A stretch of DNA of 11,633 nucleotides from Sphingobacteriales bacterium (GTDB lineage Bacteria > Bacteroidota > Bacteroidia > Chitinophagales > Chitinophagaceae), in contig JAHEFC010000092.1 in the NCBI GenBank assembly GCA_024640385.1, forward strand, positions 1-11,633, given 5' to 3'. Positions 6,058 to 11,633 of the stretch are shown in pieces; positions within the stretch are counted from its first letter, which is position 1, and every line of letters starts with the position of its first letter. The notes beneath the pieces are model-generated. The model was given only the letters and a program-made list of their open reading frames with translations. It was not told where the DNA came from and ran no database searches. Position numbers and translations under genes: made by a program.

Positions 6058-6804
6058 TTTCGCCCCAAACACCTGCTTGAGTATATCCGTTGTTCTCGCA
6101 ACTGGATCCGTACGGATCTTTTTTTCCTCTTCGGCAAGCTGTACAAAAATTCCTGATAATGCTTTTTCCGTTACATAAGCCGGAAGATCAGTGTTGACTT
6201 TCTCTTTGCTGAATTTATTGTAACTGGTAAACACCGTATTCCAGTATTTAGTAGCATCTACTTTTTTGAGGGACTCTTCAATCACCGGCCTGAATGCTTC
6301 TGTCAGCTGCGGAGTGGTTTTGGATTGCAGATAACTTGTTGCCGCATTATCCGATCCTTTGAGAATGCCCATGGCATCCTGGAAACTCATTTGCTTCACC
6401 GCATTAACAAAAATTGGCGTGGCAGATTTTGCCGCGTCTTCTGCAGCCCGGTTCATCGAAAGTATGGCATCATCCACCTGTTTACCCAAACCTACGCTCC
6501 TCAGCGTTTTCTCCACTTTTTTAGCTTCCTCAGGCATCAAAACCTTGATGGCTGCATTAGCGAAATACCCGTTGGGGGATGATACTGTTTTTGTGCACCT
6601 TTCGGTACCAACAGTAAGCGCTTCTTTAAGACCGGCTATCACCTGGTCGTTCGTGAGCGCCCCGCCCGATTTGGACTGCTTCATGAACTTATCCAGTTTA
6701 CTGCCAATACCAGATTTTGATGAGTCCTTTTTGGGAAATAACTGAGCGAAACTTTGCGCTGTAATAATAAGGGCCAATGCACTGAGGAGTAAGGATCTTT
6801 TCAT
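6055..6804 (-). CDS. DUF4197 family exported protein
   Basis: The 249-residue product has a signal peptide (MKRSLLLSALALIITAQSFA, cleavage before Gln21) and then a mostly helical DUF4197 domain. Recognisable family segments are ALTNDQVIAGLKEALTVGTE (49-68), the PNGYFANAAIKVLMPEEAKKVE stretch (82-103), DDAILSMNRAAEDAAKSATP (115-134), and the C-terminal TDLPAYVTEKALSGIFVQLAEEEKKIR. The family has no assigned biochemical role that I know; proteins are periplasmic or membrane-linked and about this length. It has its own promoter (6825-6854) and shares the terminator at 5971-6001 with lpdA. Confidence 0.9.
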   Translation of the reverse strand: MKRSLLLSALALIITAQSFAQLFPKKDSSKSGIGSKLDKFMKQSKSGGALTNDQVIAGLKEALTVGTERCTKTVSSPNGYFANAAIKVLMPEEAKKVEKTLRSVGLGKQVDDAILSMNRAAEDAAKSATPIFVNAVKQMSFQDAMGILKGSDNAATSYLQSKTTPQLTEAFRPVIEESLKKVDATKYWNTVFTSYNKFSKEKVNTDLPAYVTEKALSGIFVQLAEEEKKIRTDPVARTTDILKQVFGAK

Positions 6805-6824
6805 AGTTTCTGATCGGTTTTAAA

Positions 6825-6854
6825 CAAAGCTATTACCTTAAACGTGAAGGGCAG
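6825..6854 (-). promoter_or_regulatory. promoter of DUF4197 gene
   Basis: On the minus strand TAGCTTTG (6832-6825) is an exact TAnnTTTG box, with CTG (6854-6852) 19 nt upstream at the -33 position. It overlaps the stem of the protease-gene hairpin (6849-6879), packing end and start signals together. Confidence 0.65.
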
Positions 6855-6879
6855 GTTAATCTTGTGATTGAACCTGCCC
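6849..6879 (-). terminator. hairpin behind M43 protease gene
   Basis: GGGCAGGTT (6849-6857) and AACCTGCCC (6871-6879) form a perfect 9-bp stem, extendable by three A-T pairs with a bulge. It lies 23 nt past the protease stop. The T tail on the minus strand is poor, so termination may be leaky. Confidence 0.65.
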
Positions 6880-6902
6880 ATTTATTCCCTACCGAATAAA
6901 TA

Positions 6903-8195
6903 TTATTGCTTCACAAACCTTAGCACCTGTTTATCAGCGTTTTCTCCCAGCCTGATAAAGTAGATTCCACGGTGCAGAGAGGAAATATTAAGGTTGAAAA
7001 TGTTGGCACTGATGGTTCCGGCTGTCACTACCCTTCCGTCAACAGAATAAACAGCAAAGGTCTGGCCGGTAATGTTCTGCTCGCTTGTTGCAGCGATGGT
7101 GATTTTTTCAACTGCAGGGTTAGGATACAATTTAACCGGAGCGATCACTACCATTGGAGCTGGTTGGGATACTGTACCTGCATTTGTTCCGGAATTGGTA
7201 CCGGCAGTTACTGGTGTATTATTCCATGGCTCACCAAGCGCTTTTGAATAACGGATGCTTTCCCTGATGCCACCCGCATTGAAAAGGTTACGCATCCTGT
7301 TCACCTGGCCCTGTGTGAACATCATCATACTGGCGTCGTTGGTGAAATCCATGAAGTTCATGAACATTTCACCATAGGGATTAGCCGCTGAACAACCCAT
7401 TCCCATTTTAGGGAAAGTTGGCGTACCCTGGTTATACGTTTTTTGTTGGGGCGTATCGTCCACTTCATCAGATCCGCATTCTTTATCACCCCAAAGGTGT
7501 TTCAGGTTAAGCCAGTGGCCAACCTCATGAACTGCAGTTCTTCCCATATTGAAATTGCCTGAGGCAGATGTACCGAAAATGTTGAACTTGATCACAACGC
7601 CATCCTTGTCAGCAGGTGAACCAGGGGCTGATGAATAACCAAGAAGGCCGGGAACCAGGTTACAAACCCAGATGTTCAGGTAACTGCGGGTATCCCATGG
7701 GGTTACCCCGCCATATTCAGCCATCTTCACTTTATCATCATTGGTCCAGAGTTCGCGAACTGATTTGGTACGTGTGATACCGTTTGTAGCCCTTCCATTA
7801 GGATCTACTTTAGCCAGTACGAACCTGATATTTGAAACACCTGCAACACTGGCAAAAACGGCAGGCACTTTTGAAAAATCTTCGTTTTCCTTATTGAAAT
7901 TCCTGTTCAGCGCTTCGATCTGTGATTTGATCTGCTCATCAGTTACGTTGGCGTTGGCATTATAAAGAACATGCACAACAACAGGGATGGTAATTACAGT
8001 TTGTGAAGAAAGTTCTGCTGAAGACGCTCCGGTATTTGACGACTGCGGAGCAGCAAAACTCAGATTGTTCCTGAAAGAAGGGGCTTGAAATTCAAGACGT
8101 ACCCTGTCCAGGTAAGCGGAAGTTCCGCAATTCTTTTGGGCAAATACTGCCTGGGTAAAAAGTACCAGAACTACTAGAGAGGTAAGAGTTTTCAT
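6903..8195 (-). CDS. secreted M43 (pappalysin/cytophagalysin) zinc metalloprotease with T9SS sorting domain
   Basis: The 430-residue protein has a Sec signal peptide (1-19, cleavage near VFA-Q). A metzincin catalytic domain follows with the zinc motif HEVGHWLNLKH (223-233; His223, Glu224, His227, His233), and the Met-turn MNFMDFTND (279-287), as in MEROPS M43. Residues about 327-346 are a Thr/Gly/Asn-rich linker. The last ~75 residues (KLYPNP at 355-360, VYSVDGRVV, SSLHRGIYFIRL, closing KQVLRFVKQ) are a type A T9SS C-terminal domain, so the protein should pass the outer membrane by type IX secretion and be released or surface-anchored. It probably digests proteins outside the cell. The start codon lies in a possible 7-bp hairpin with 8216-8222. 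Confidence 0.94.
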   Translation of the reverse strand: MKTLTSLVVLVLFTQAVFAQKNCGTSAYLDRVRLEFQAPSFRNNLSFAAPQSSNTGASSAELSSQTVITIPVVVHVLYNANANVTDEQIKSQIEALNRNFNKENEDFSKVPAVFASVAGVSNIRFVLAKVDPNGRATNGITRTKSVRELWTNDDKVKMAEYGGVTPWDTRSYLNIWVCNLVPGLLGYSSAPGSPADKDGVVIKFNIFGTSASGNFNMGRTAVHEVGHWLNLKHLWGDKECGSDEVDDTPQQKTYNQGTPTFPKMGMGCSAANPYGEMFMNFMDFTNDASMMMFTQGQVNRMRNLFNAGGIRESIRYSKALGEPWNNTPVTAGTNSGTNAGTVSQPAPMVVIAPVKLYPNPAVEKITIAATSEQNITGQTFAVYSVDGRVVTAGTISANIFNLNISSLHRGIYFIRLGENADKQVLRFVKQ

Positions 8196-8272
8196 TCGAT
8201 TTGATTTCAGAGGTTTCGAATGGCTCTCAGAGAACTAAGGATTCTAGACTTTCAATAGATTTGGATAAACAA

Positions 8273-8356
8273 CATTTGGGTGCACAAACCCGGAGATTCT
8301 AAAGGATTGGAAGAAAATGATTTGGCCGCACAAGCCGAAGATTTCTAAAGGATTGG
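8273..8356. repeat. degenerate 47-bp direct repeat
   Basis: ATTTGG...GCACAA...TTCTAAAGGATTGGAA at 8273-8311 recurs at 8320-8358, with the block TTCTAAAGGATTGGAA identical. A weaker third copy starts near 8240 (GGATTCTAGACTTTCAATAG). Each clear copy has a small potential stem around a GCACAA loop (GGGT/ACCC in the first, GGC/GCC in the second). It lies in the leader or upstream region of the protease gene. Function unknown. Confidence 0.6.
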
Positions 8357-8548
8357 AATAAGACCAGGAAAACACCTGGATGGTAAGTCTCGGAAGTGGA
8401 TGATGGGCTCCGTAAATAATCGGATATTCTGGAGATCTGATCCGAATAACAGAGGTCTACAATGCAAAACAACAAAACTTAGCGAACAAATCAAAGCCAC
8501 TCAACGGATTTTTAACGCCATCTGTCGCCATGATCCCCGCCAATTCTC

Positions 8549-8556
8549 TACATTTG
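8549..8556 (+). promoter_or_regulatory. -7 box of glutaminyl cyclase gene
   Basis: TACATTTG is an exact TAnnTTTG box. I see no good TTG at the -33 position. Transcription would begin near 8563, upstream of the lipoprotein ATG at 8608 and downstream of the alternative ATG at 8530, which decides the start. Confidence 0.5.
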
Positions 8557-8607
8557 ATGAATAATCGATTGATAAAAAGAAGGTTAGCCCAGATCCCGCA
8601 TTTTATT

Positions 8608-9438
8608 ATGTTGAAAAATATTTTACCTGCCGTCCTTGTATTTTTGGCTCTTTCCTGCAATAATTCCGGTACTGAACAGTCTGGTACAGCTGAAGAACCA
8701 CAGGCGCCCCTGATTCCCGAAGCTGCCCTGGTACCTTACACCGTAGTTAACACCTATCCCCATGATACAGCTGCATTCACACAGGGGCTTGAATTTCATA
8801 ACGGCACACTCCTTGAAAGCACTGGCCTTGAAGGCCGGTCCAGCCTCAGAAAAGTGGACCTGCCAACAGGAAAGCCAAAAGAGTTGAAGCACCTGGAGGA
8901 TAAATTATTTGGAGAAGGGATCACCGTGCTGAACGACACACTTTATCAACTCACCTGGCAGAACCACAAGGTACTCATGTACAATCCCCAGAGCTTTAAA
9001 CCCCTGGGCGAGCTGAACTGGAGCAATGAAGGCTGGGGGATAACCAACGACGGAAAGTCGTTGTACATTTCAGACGGTAGCGATAAGATCTACGTAGTAA
9101 AACCAGGAACACTCAAACTCGAACGGGTGATCTCGGTAACTGATCACCTCGGCCCCCTGAATAACCTCAATGAACTGGAATATATCAATGGCAGCATTTA
9201 TGCCAACCGCATCGAATACAATTACATTGTGAAGATCGATCCGTCCAACGGACATGTAACCGGCAAACTTGATTTCACTGATATTTTGAAAAAATACAGC
9301 AAGATGGATCTCAGTTACCTGGAAAACAATCCGCATGGGGCAGTTTTGAACGGGATAGCATGGGATCCGTCTAAAAAGAAGATGTATATCACGGGCAAAC
9401 TCTGGCCCCTGGTATTTGAACTGCAGGTTGAGCCTTGA
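8608..9438 (+). CDS. glutaminyl-peptide cyclotransferase, lipoprotein
   Basis: This enzyme converts N-terminal Gln to pyroglutamate with loss of ammonia. The 276-residue product is a lipoprotein: MLKNILPAVLVFLALSC carries a lipobox (LALSC, Cys17), followed by a flexible Asn/Ser/Thr/Glu-rich linker. The rest is the five-bladed beta-propeller of plant/bacterial glutamine cyclotransferases (Glu_cyclase_2): FTQGLEFHNGTLLESTGLEGRS, LFGEGITVLNDTLYQLTW, EGWGITNDGKSLYISDGSD, LNELEYINGSIYANRI, and the closing NGIAWDPSKKKMYITGKLWP. An in-frame ATG at 8530 would put 26 charged residues before the lipobox and precede the -7 box, so 8608 is preferred. In Bacteroidota, many secreted proteins have Gln after signal-peptide cleavage (as do three here), natural substrates for it (inference). 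Confidence 0.92.
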   Translation: MLKNILPAVLVFLALSCNNSGTEQSGTAEEPQAPLIPEAALVPYTVVNTYPHDTAAFTQGLEFHNGTLLESTGLEGRSSLRKVDLPTGKPKELKHLEDKLFGEGITVLNDTLYQLTWQNHKVLMYNPQSFKPLGELNWSNEGWGITNDGKSLYISDGSDKIYVVKPGTLKLERVISVTDHLGPLNNLNELEYINGSIYANRIEYNYIVKIDPSNGHVTGKLDFTDILKKYSKMDLSYLENNPHGAVLNGIAWDPSKKKMYITGKLWPLVFELQVEP

Positions 9439-9463
9439 GTTTTCTGATCAATCCATATCTTTA
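9435..9463 (+). promoter_or_regulatory. promoter of the NagB/PIG-L fusion gene
   Basis: TTG (9435-9437), 18 nt, then TATCTTTA (9456-9463) fits TTG-N19-TAnnTTTG with the last base off. The -33 box overlaps the stop codon of the cyclase gene. The leader to the ATG at 9496 would be about 25 nt. Confidence 0.6.
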
Positions 9464-9495
9464 CGCCCCTGACTTTAACCGCTAAAACTATCTAC

Positions 9496-11403
9496 ATGAG
9501 CCTAGTTGATTCTTTTGAGAAGATACCCGTTCAGATCTATGAGAATGATAAGATCGCTTCGGCCAGTGTTGCCCGGGAAATATCTGACCTGATCAGGCAG
9601 AAACAAAAAGATGGCAAAACCTGTGTACTGGGTCTTGCTACGGGTTCCACGCCAAAAACATTATATAAGGAACTGGTTCGCCTGCATAAAACTGAAGGCC
9701 TGAGTTTCAAAAATGTGGTCACCTTCAATCTTGACGAGTATTACCCCATAGAACCCGACGCGCTGCAGAGCTATCACAGGTTCATGAATGTTCATCTTTT
9801 CGATCATATTGACATAGATAAAGCAAACACCCATGTTCCTGATGGAACCATAGAAAAGAATGACGTGAGGGCTTATGCGGCCGAATATGAGAAAAAGATA
9901 GAAATGGCTGGCGGTATAGATTACCAGGTGTTGGGCATAGGCATCAACGGGCATATCGGATTTAACGAGCCCGGTTCCGGAAGACAGTCTGGCACCCGCC
10001 TCGTTGCACTCGACAATACCACCAGGCTCGCCAACGCCTATGAATTCGCAAGCATCGCACAGGTTCCTCGGTTAGCCATCACCGTTGGTATAAATACCAT
10101 TTTGAAAGCAAAGAAGATCGTGTTGCTGGCCTGGGGTTCGCATAAGGCACCCGTGATCAGGGAGTCTGTTGAAGGCACTACCACGGATCATGTGCCTGCA
10201 TCTTTTCTGCAGGAACATAATAACTGTGTGTTTGTACTGGACGAAGGTGCCGCACAGGAACTGACCAGGTACAAATCGCCCTGGCTTACTGGTGAGATCG
10301 ACTGGACGGAAAAGCAGATCAGGAAAGCTGTTTGCAGTATGGCGCTGGACCTGAAAAAACCCATCCTCATGCTCACCAGCAATGATTACAATAACTATGG
10401 CCTGAGCGACCTCATGGTGAAATTCGGCTCAGCTTACGATATCAACCTGAGGGTGTTCAACGGTATGCGTGATACCATCACCGGTTGGCCCGGAGGAAAA
10501 TATTCTGAAGATGTACCCAGGCATCCTGAGCGCAGAGAGCCCAAAAGCAAAAGGGTGATCATCTTCTCCCCCCACCCGGATGATGATATCATCTCTATGG
10601 GTGGAACATTCATCCGCCTGCACGAGCAGGGACATGATGTGCATGTGGGCTACCAGACTTCCGGTAACATTGCAGTGAGTGATGAGTTTGTGATGAGGCA
10701 GATCGATTTCGCTGTTGAGTTCGACTCCATTTTCGGCATTGATAAAAGCCGCGCAAATGGCATCTGGCAGGATGCACGTGCCTTCATCAAAACCAAGAAA
10801 TCTTACCAGAAAGATACCGAGGAGATCAGGGCGATCAAAGGCCTGATCCGCCGTACGGAAGCCAGGGCCACCTGCCGTTATGTAGGGATCAAGGACGAGA
10901 ACATTCATTTCATGAATCTGCCGTTCTATGAAACGGGGCTTATCGAAAAAAATCCTCCAGGTGAAGCCGACGTGCAGATCACTATGGACCTGATCAAAAA
11001 AGTAAAACCTCACCAGATCTTTGCCGCCGGCGATTTCGCCGATCCCCATGGTACCCATAAAGTTTGCTTTGACATTATGATCGAAGCGCTGAAAAGGCTT
11101 AAAGCGGCAAATGATGAATCCATAAAAGACTGTGTACTCTGGTTATACCGTGGTGCCTGGGCAGAGTGGGATTGCTGGGATGTTGAAATGACGATCCCGA
11201 TGAGCCCTGACCAGGTAATGCAGAAGCGTAACGGGATATTCATCCACCAGTCTCAAAAAGACGGCGTGGTGTTCCAGGGCAGCGACAGCCGCGAATTCTG
11301 GCAGCGTGCCGAAGAGCGGAACTCAGGCACGGCCGACCTGTACGACAGGCTGGGATTGCCCAAATACGCGGCGCTGGAAGCCTTTATGAAATGGGAATAC
11401 TGA
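9496..11403 (+). CDS. nagB: glucosamine-6-phosphate deaminase-like / PIG-L deacetylase fusion
   Basis: A 635-residue two-domain protein. Residues about 10-265 are NagB-like (glucosamine-6-phosphate to fructose-6-phosphate plus ammonia): LGLATGSTPKTLY (45-57), TFNLDEYY (Asp80, matching E. coli Asp72), GINGHIGFNEPGSG (149-162; His153 and Glu158 match His143 and Glu148), TTRLAN (Arg177) and WGSHK (Lys217). At the place of catalytic Asp141 there is Asn151, and allosteric Lys160 is Val. Residues about 352-635 are a PIG-L/LmbE zinc deacetylase domain with SPHPDDD (His360, Asp362, Asp363) and DPHGTH (His518, His521). This domain order is known in Bacteroidota and is annotated nagB. One protein could deacetylate and deaminate an amino sugar, but substrates are inferred. 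Confidence 0.9.
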   Translation: MSLVDSFEKIPVQIYENDKIASASVAREISDLIRQKQKDGKTCVLGLATGSTPKTLYKELVRLHKTEGLSFKNVVTFNLDEYYPIEPDALQSYHRFMNVHLFDHIDIDKANTHVPDGTIEKNDVRAYAAEYEKKIEMAGGIDYQVLGIGINGHIGFNEPGSGRQSGTRLVALDNTTRLANAYEFASIAQVPRLAITVGINTILKAKKIVLLAWGSHKAPVIRESVEGTTTDHVPASFLQEHNNCVFVLDEGAAQELTRYKSPWLTGEIDWTEKQIRKAVCSMALDLKKPILMLTSNDYNNYGLSDLMVKFGSAYDINLRVFNGMRDTITGWPGGKYSEDVPRHPERREPKSKRVIIFSPHPDDDIISMGGTFIRLHEQGHDVHVGYQTSGNIAVSDEFVMRQIDFAVEFDSIFGIDKSRANGIWQDARAFIKTKKSYQKDTEEIRAIKGLIRRTEARATCRYVGIKDENIHFMNLPFYETGLIEKNPPGEADVQITMDLIKKVKPHQIFAAGDFADPHGTHKVCFDIMIEALKRLKAANDESIKDCVLWLYRGAWAEWDCWDVEMTIPMSPDQVMQKRNGIFIHQSQKDGVVFQGSDSREFWQRAEERNSGTADLYDRLGLPKYAALEAFMKWEY

Positions 11404-11474
11404 ACGATTGGCGGATTAGCGGATTGGCGGATTGACGGATTTTATAAAGAATTCGCCAATTCGCCAATCCGTTA
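11401..11474 (+). repeat. period-8 inverted repeat hairpin after the nagB fusion (site C)
   Basis: The left arm has units ATTGGCGG, ATTAGCGG, ATTGGCGG and ATTGACGG in exact 8-nt register from 11407. The right arm has ATTCGCCA, ATTCGCCA and ATCCGTTA from 11451, also in register. Positions 11417-11440 match the reverse complement of 11451-11474 at 20 of 24 positions. In plus-strand RNA three of the four differences are G-U pairs, leaving one A-C mismatch, with a 10-nt loop. GAATTC lies at the turn (11449-11454). It probably acts as the 3' end of the fusion transcript. Confidence 0.82.
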
Positions 11475-11487
11475 ATGCGATAATTCT

Positions 11488-11495
11488 TATATTTG
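11488..11495 (+). promoter_or_regulatory. -7 box of tRNA-Arg
   Basis: TATATTTG is an exact TAnnTTTG box, 20 nt before the tRNA 5' end. The -33 region falls in the end of repeat site C and has no clear TTG. A small CCCC-AAAC-GGGG hairpin (11499-11510) lies in the short leader. Confidence 0.6.
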
Positions 11496-11514
11496 CACCC
11501 CCAAACGGGGATAT

Positions 11515-11588
11515 GGCCCTGTAGCTCAATTGAATAGAGCATCTGACTACGGATCAGAAGGTTTCAGGTTTGAATCCTGACGGGGTCA
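11515..11588 (+). tRNA. tRNA-Arg (anticodon ACG)
   Basis: A complete cloverleaf of 74 nt. The acceptor stem GGCCCTG/CGGGGTC has two G-U pairs; discriminator A is at 11588. D stem GCTC/GAGC, anticodon stem TCTGA/TCAGA with loop CTACGGA (anticodon ACG at 11549-11551), five-base variable loop, and T stem TCAGG/CCTGA. CCA is not encoded. A34 would be edited to inosine by TadA to read CGU, CGC and CGA. Unusual: the D loop AATTGAATA has A at position 19 and the T loop TTTGAAT has T at position 56, so the normal G19-C56 contact is replaced by A19-U56. Confidence 0.95.
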
Positions 11589-11589
11589 C

Positions 11590-11621
11590 AAAGCCCTCGC
11601 AATTCTTGCGGGGGCTTTTTT
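11590..11621 (+). terminator. terminator of tRNA-Arg
   Basis: AAAGCCCTCGCAA (11590-11602) pairs with TTGCGGGGGCTTT (11606-11618), 13 bp with one T-G pair and a 3-nt loop, ending in a run of six Ts (11616-11621). It starts two bases after the tRNA, so the gene is a single-tRNA unit. Confidence 0.9.
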
Positions 11622-11633
11622 GTGTGCTGGCCG

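Larger units (their letters stand above)
8196..8607. other. 412-bp divergent intergenic region
   Basis: The region lies between the protease start and the glutaminyl cyclase start. It holds the degenerate direct repeat at 8240-8357, a 7/8-matching inverted repeat around 8419-8446 (ATCGGAT and ATCCGAT-like arms), and a -7 box at 8549-8556. I found no convincing coding sequence, tRNA or insertion-sequence end. The plus frame open from 8530 is explained by the cyclase start at 8608. No secure promoter for the protease could be placed on the minus strand. Confidence 0.6.

Noticed and set aside
8419..8446. Inverted repeat around AATCGGAT and ATCCGAAT as an operator
   Set aside because: 7 of 8 matches with a long spacer, not aligned with any promoter box I can place. 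Too weak alone.
8530..8607. ATG at 8530 as start of the glutaminyl cyclase
   Set aside because: It would place a charged stretch before the lipobox signal and lies upstream of the TACATTTG -7 box.
11499..11510. CCCC-AAAC-GGGG hairpin before the tRNA as a T-box or riboswitch element
   Set aside because: Only four base pairs in a leader of about 15 nt upstream of a tRNA gene. Probably chance or a processing detail.

Overview
The window looks like chromosomal DNA from a member of the Bacteroidota, probably family Chitinophagaceae (inference). Three things point there: Bacteroidota-type promoters (TTG, about 19 nt, TAnnTTTG) in front of many genes; the gene set rpmB-rpmG-DUF4295-ftsY; and a secreted M43 protease with a type IX secretion (T9SS) C-terminal domain next to a NagB/PIG-L fusion. 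Genes are dense and ordinary in composition. I see no phage, transposase, integrase or CRISPR array.

Layout. At 2-421 is the 3' end of an endonuclease/exonuclease/phosphatase-family gene, convergent with ftsY. On the minus strand, 2764 to 534 reads rpmB (bL28), rpmG (bL33), a 57-residue DUF4295 protein, a hairpin terminator, a GNAT acetyltransferase and ftsY, joining ribosomal proteins to the SRP receptor. The gap at 2765-3001 is a divergent control region with two minus-strand promoters, one plus-strand promoter, a perfect 8+8 palindrome and an 11-bp direct repeat. From 3002 a small membrane protein (DUF2892) and a thioredoxin overlap by ATGA; the thioredoxin gene runs 14 bp into a convergent secreted transglutaminase-like gene. 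Dihydrolipoyl dehydrogenase (4532-5938) is convergent with a DUF4197 gene, behind which lies the M43 protease. After a 412-bp gap with a degenerate 47-bp direct repeat come a glutaminyl cyclase lipoprotein, the NagB/PIG-L fusion and a tRNA-Arg(ACG) with its own promoter and terminator.

What stands out. Three gene ends (412-543, 5936-6057, 11401-11474) carry the same architecture built from three unrelated short units: a C-poor arm of degenerate tandem units, a turn containing GAATTC, then a second arm that is the reverse complement of the first. At the first site both convergent genes end inside the unit GGGAATGTGA, so both proteins end Gly-Met-stop. The tRNA-Arg has the universal G19-C56 tertiary pair replaced by a compensated A19-U56 pair. 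The fusion protein has Asn where E. coli NagB has catalytic Asp141 and keeps a complete-looking PIG-L metal site.

No complete new defence or mobile system is visible. The best candidate for something undescribed is the class of tandem-repeat 3'-end hairpins.
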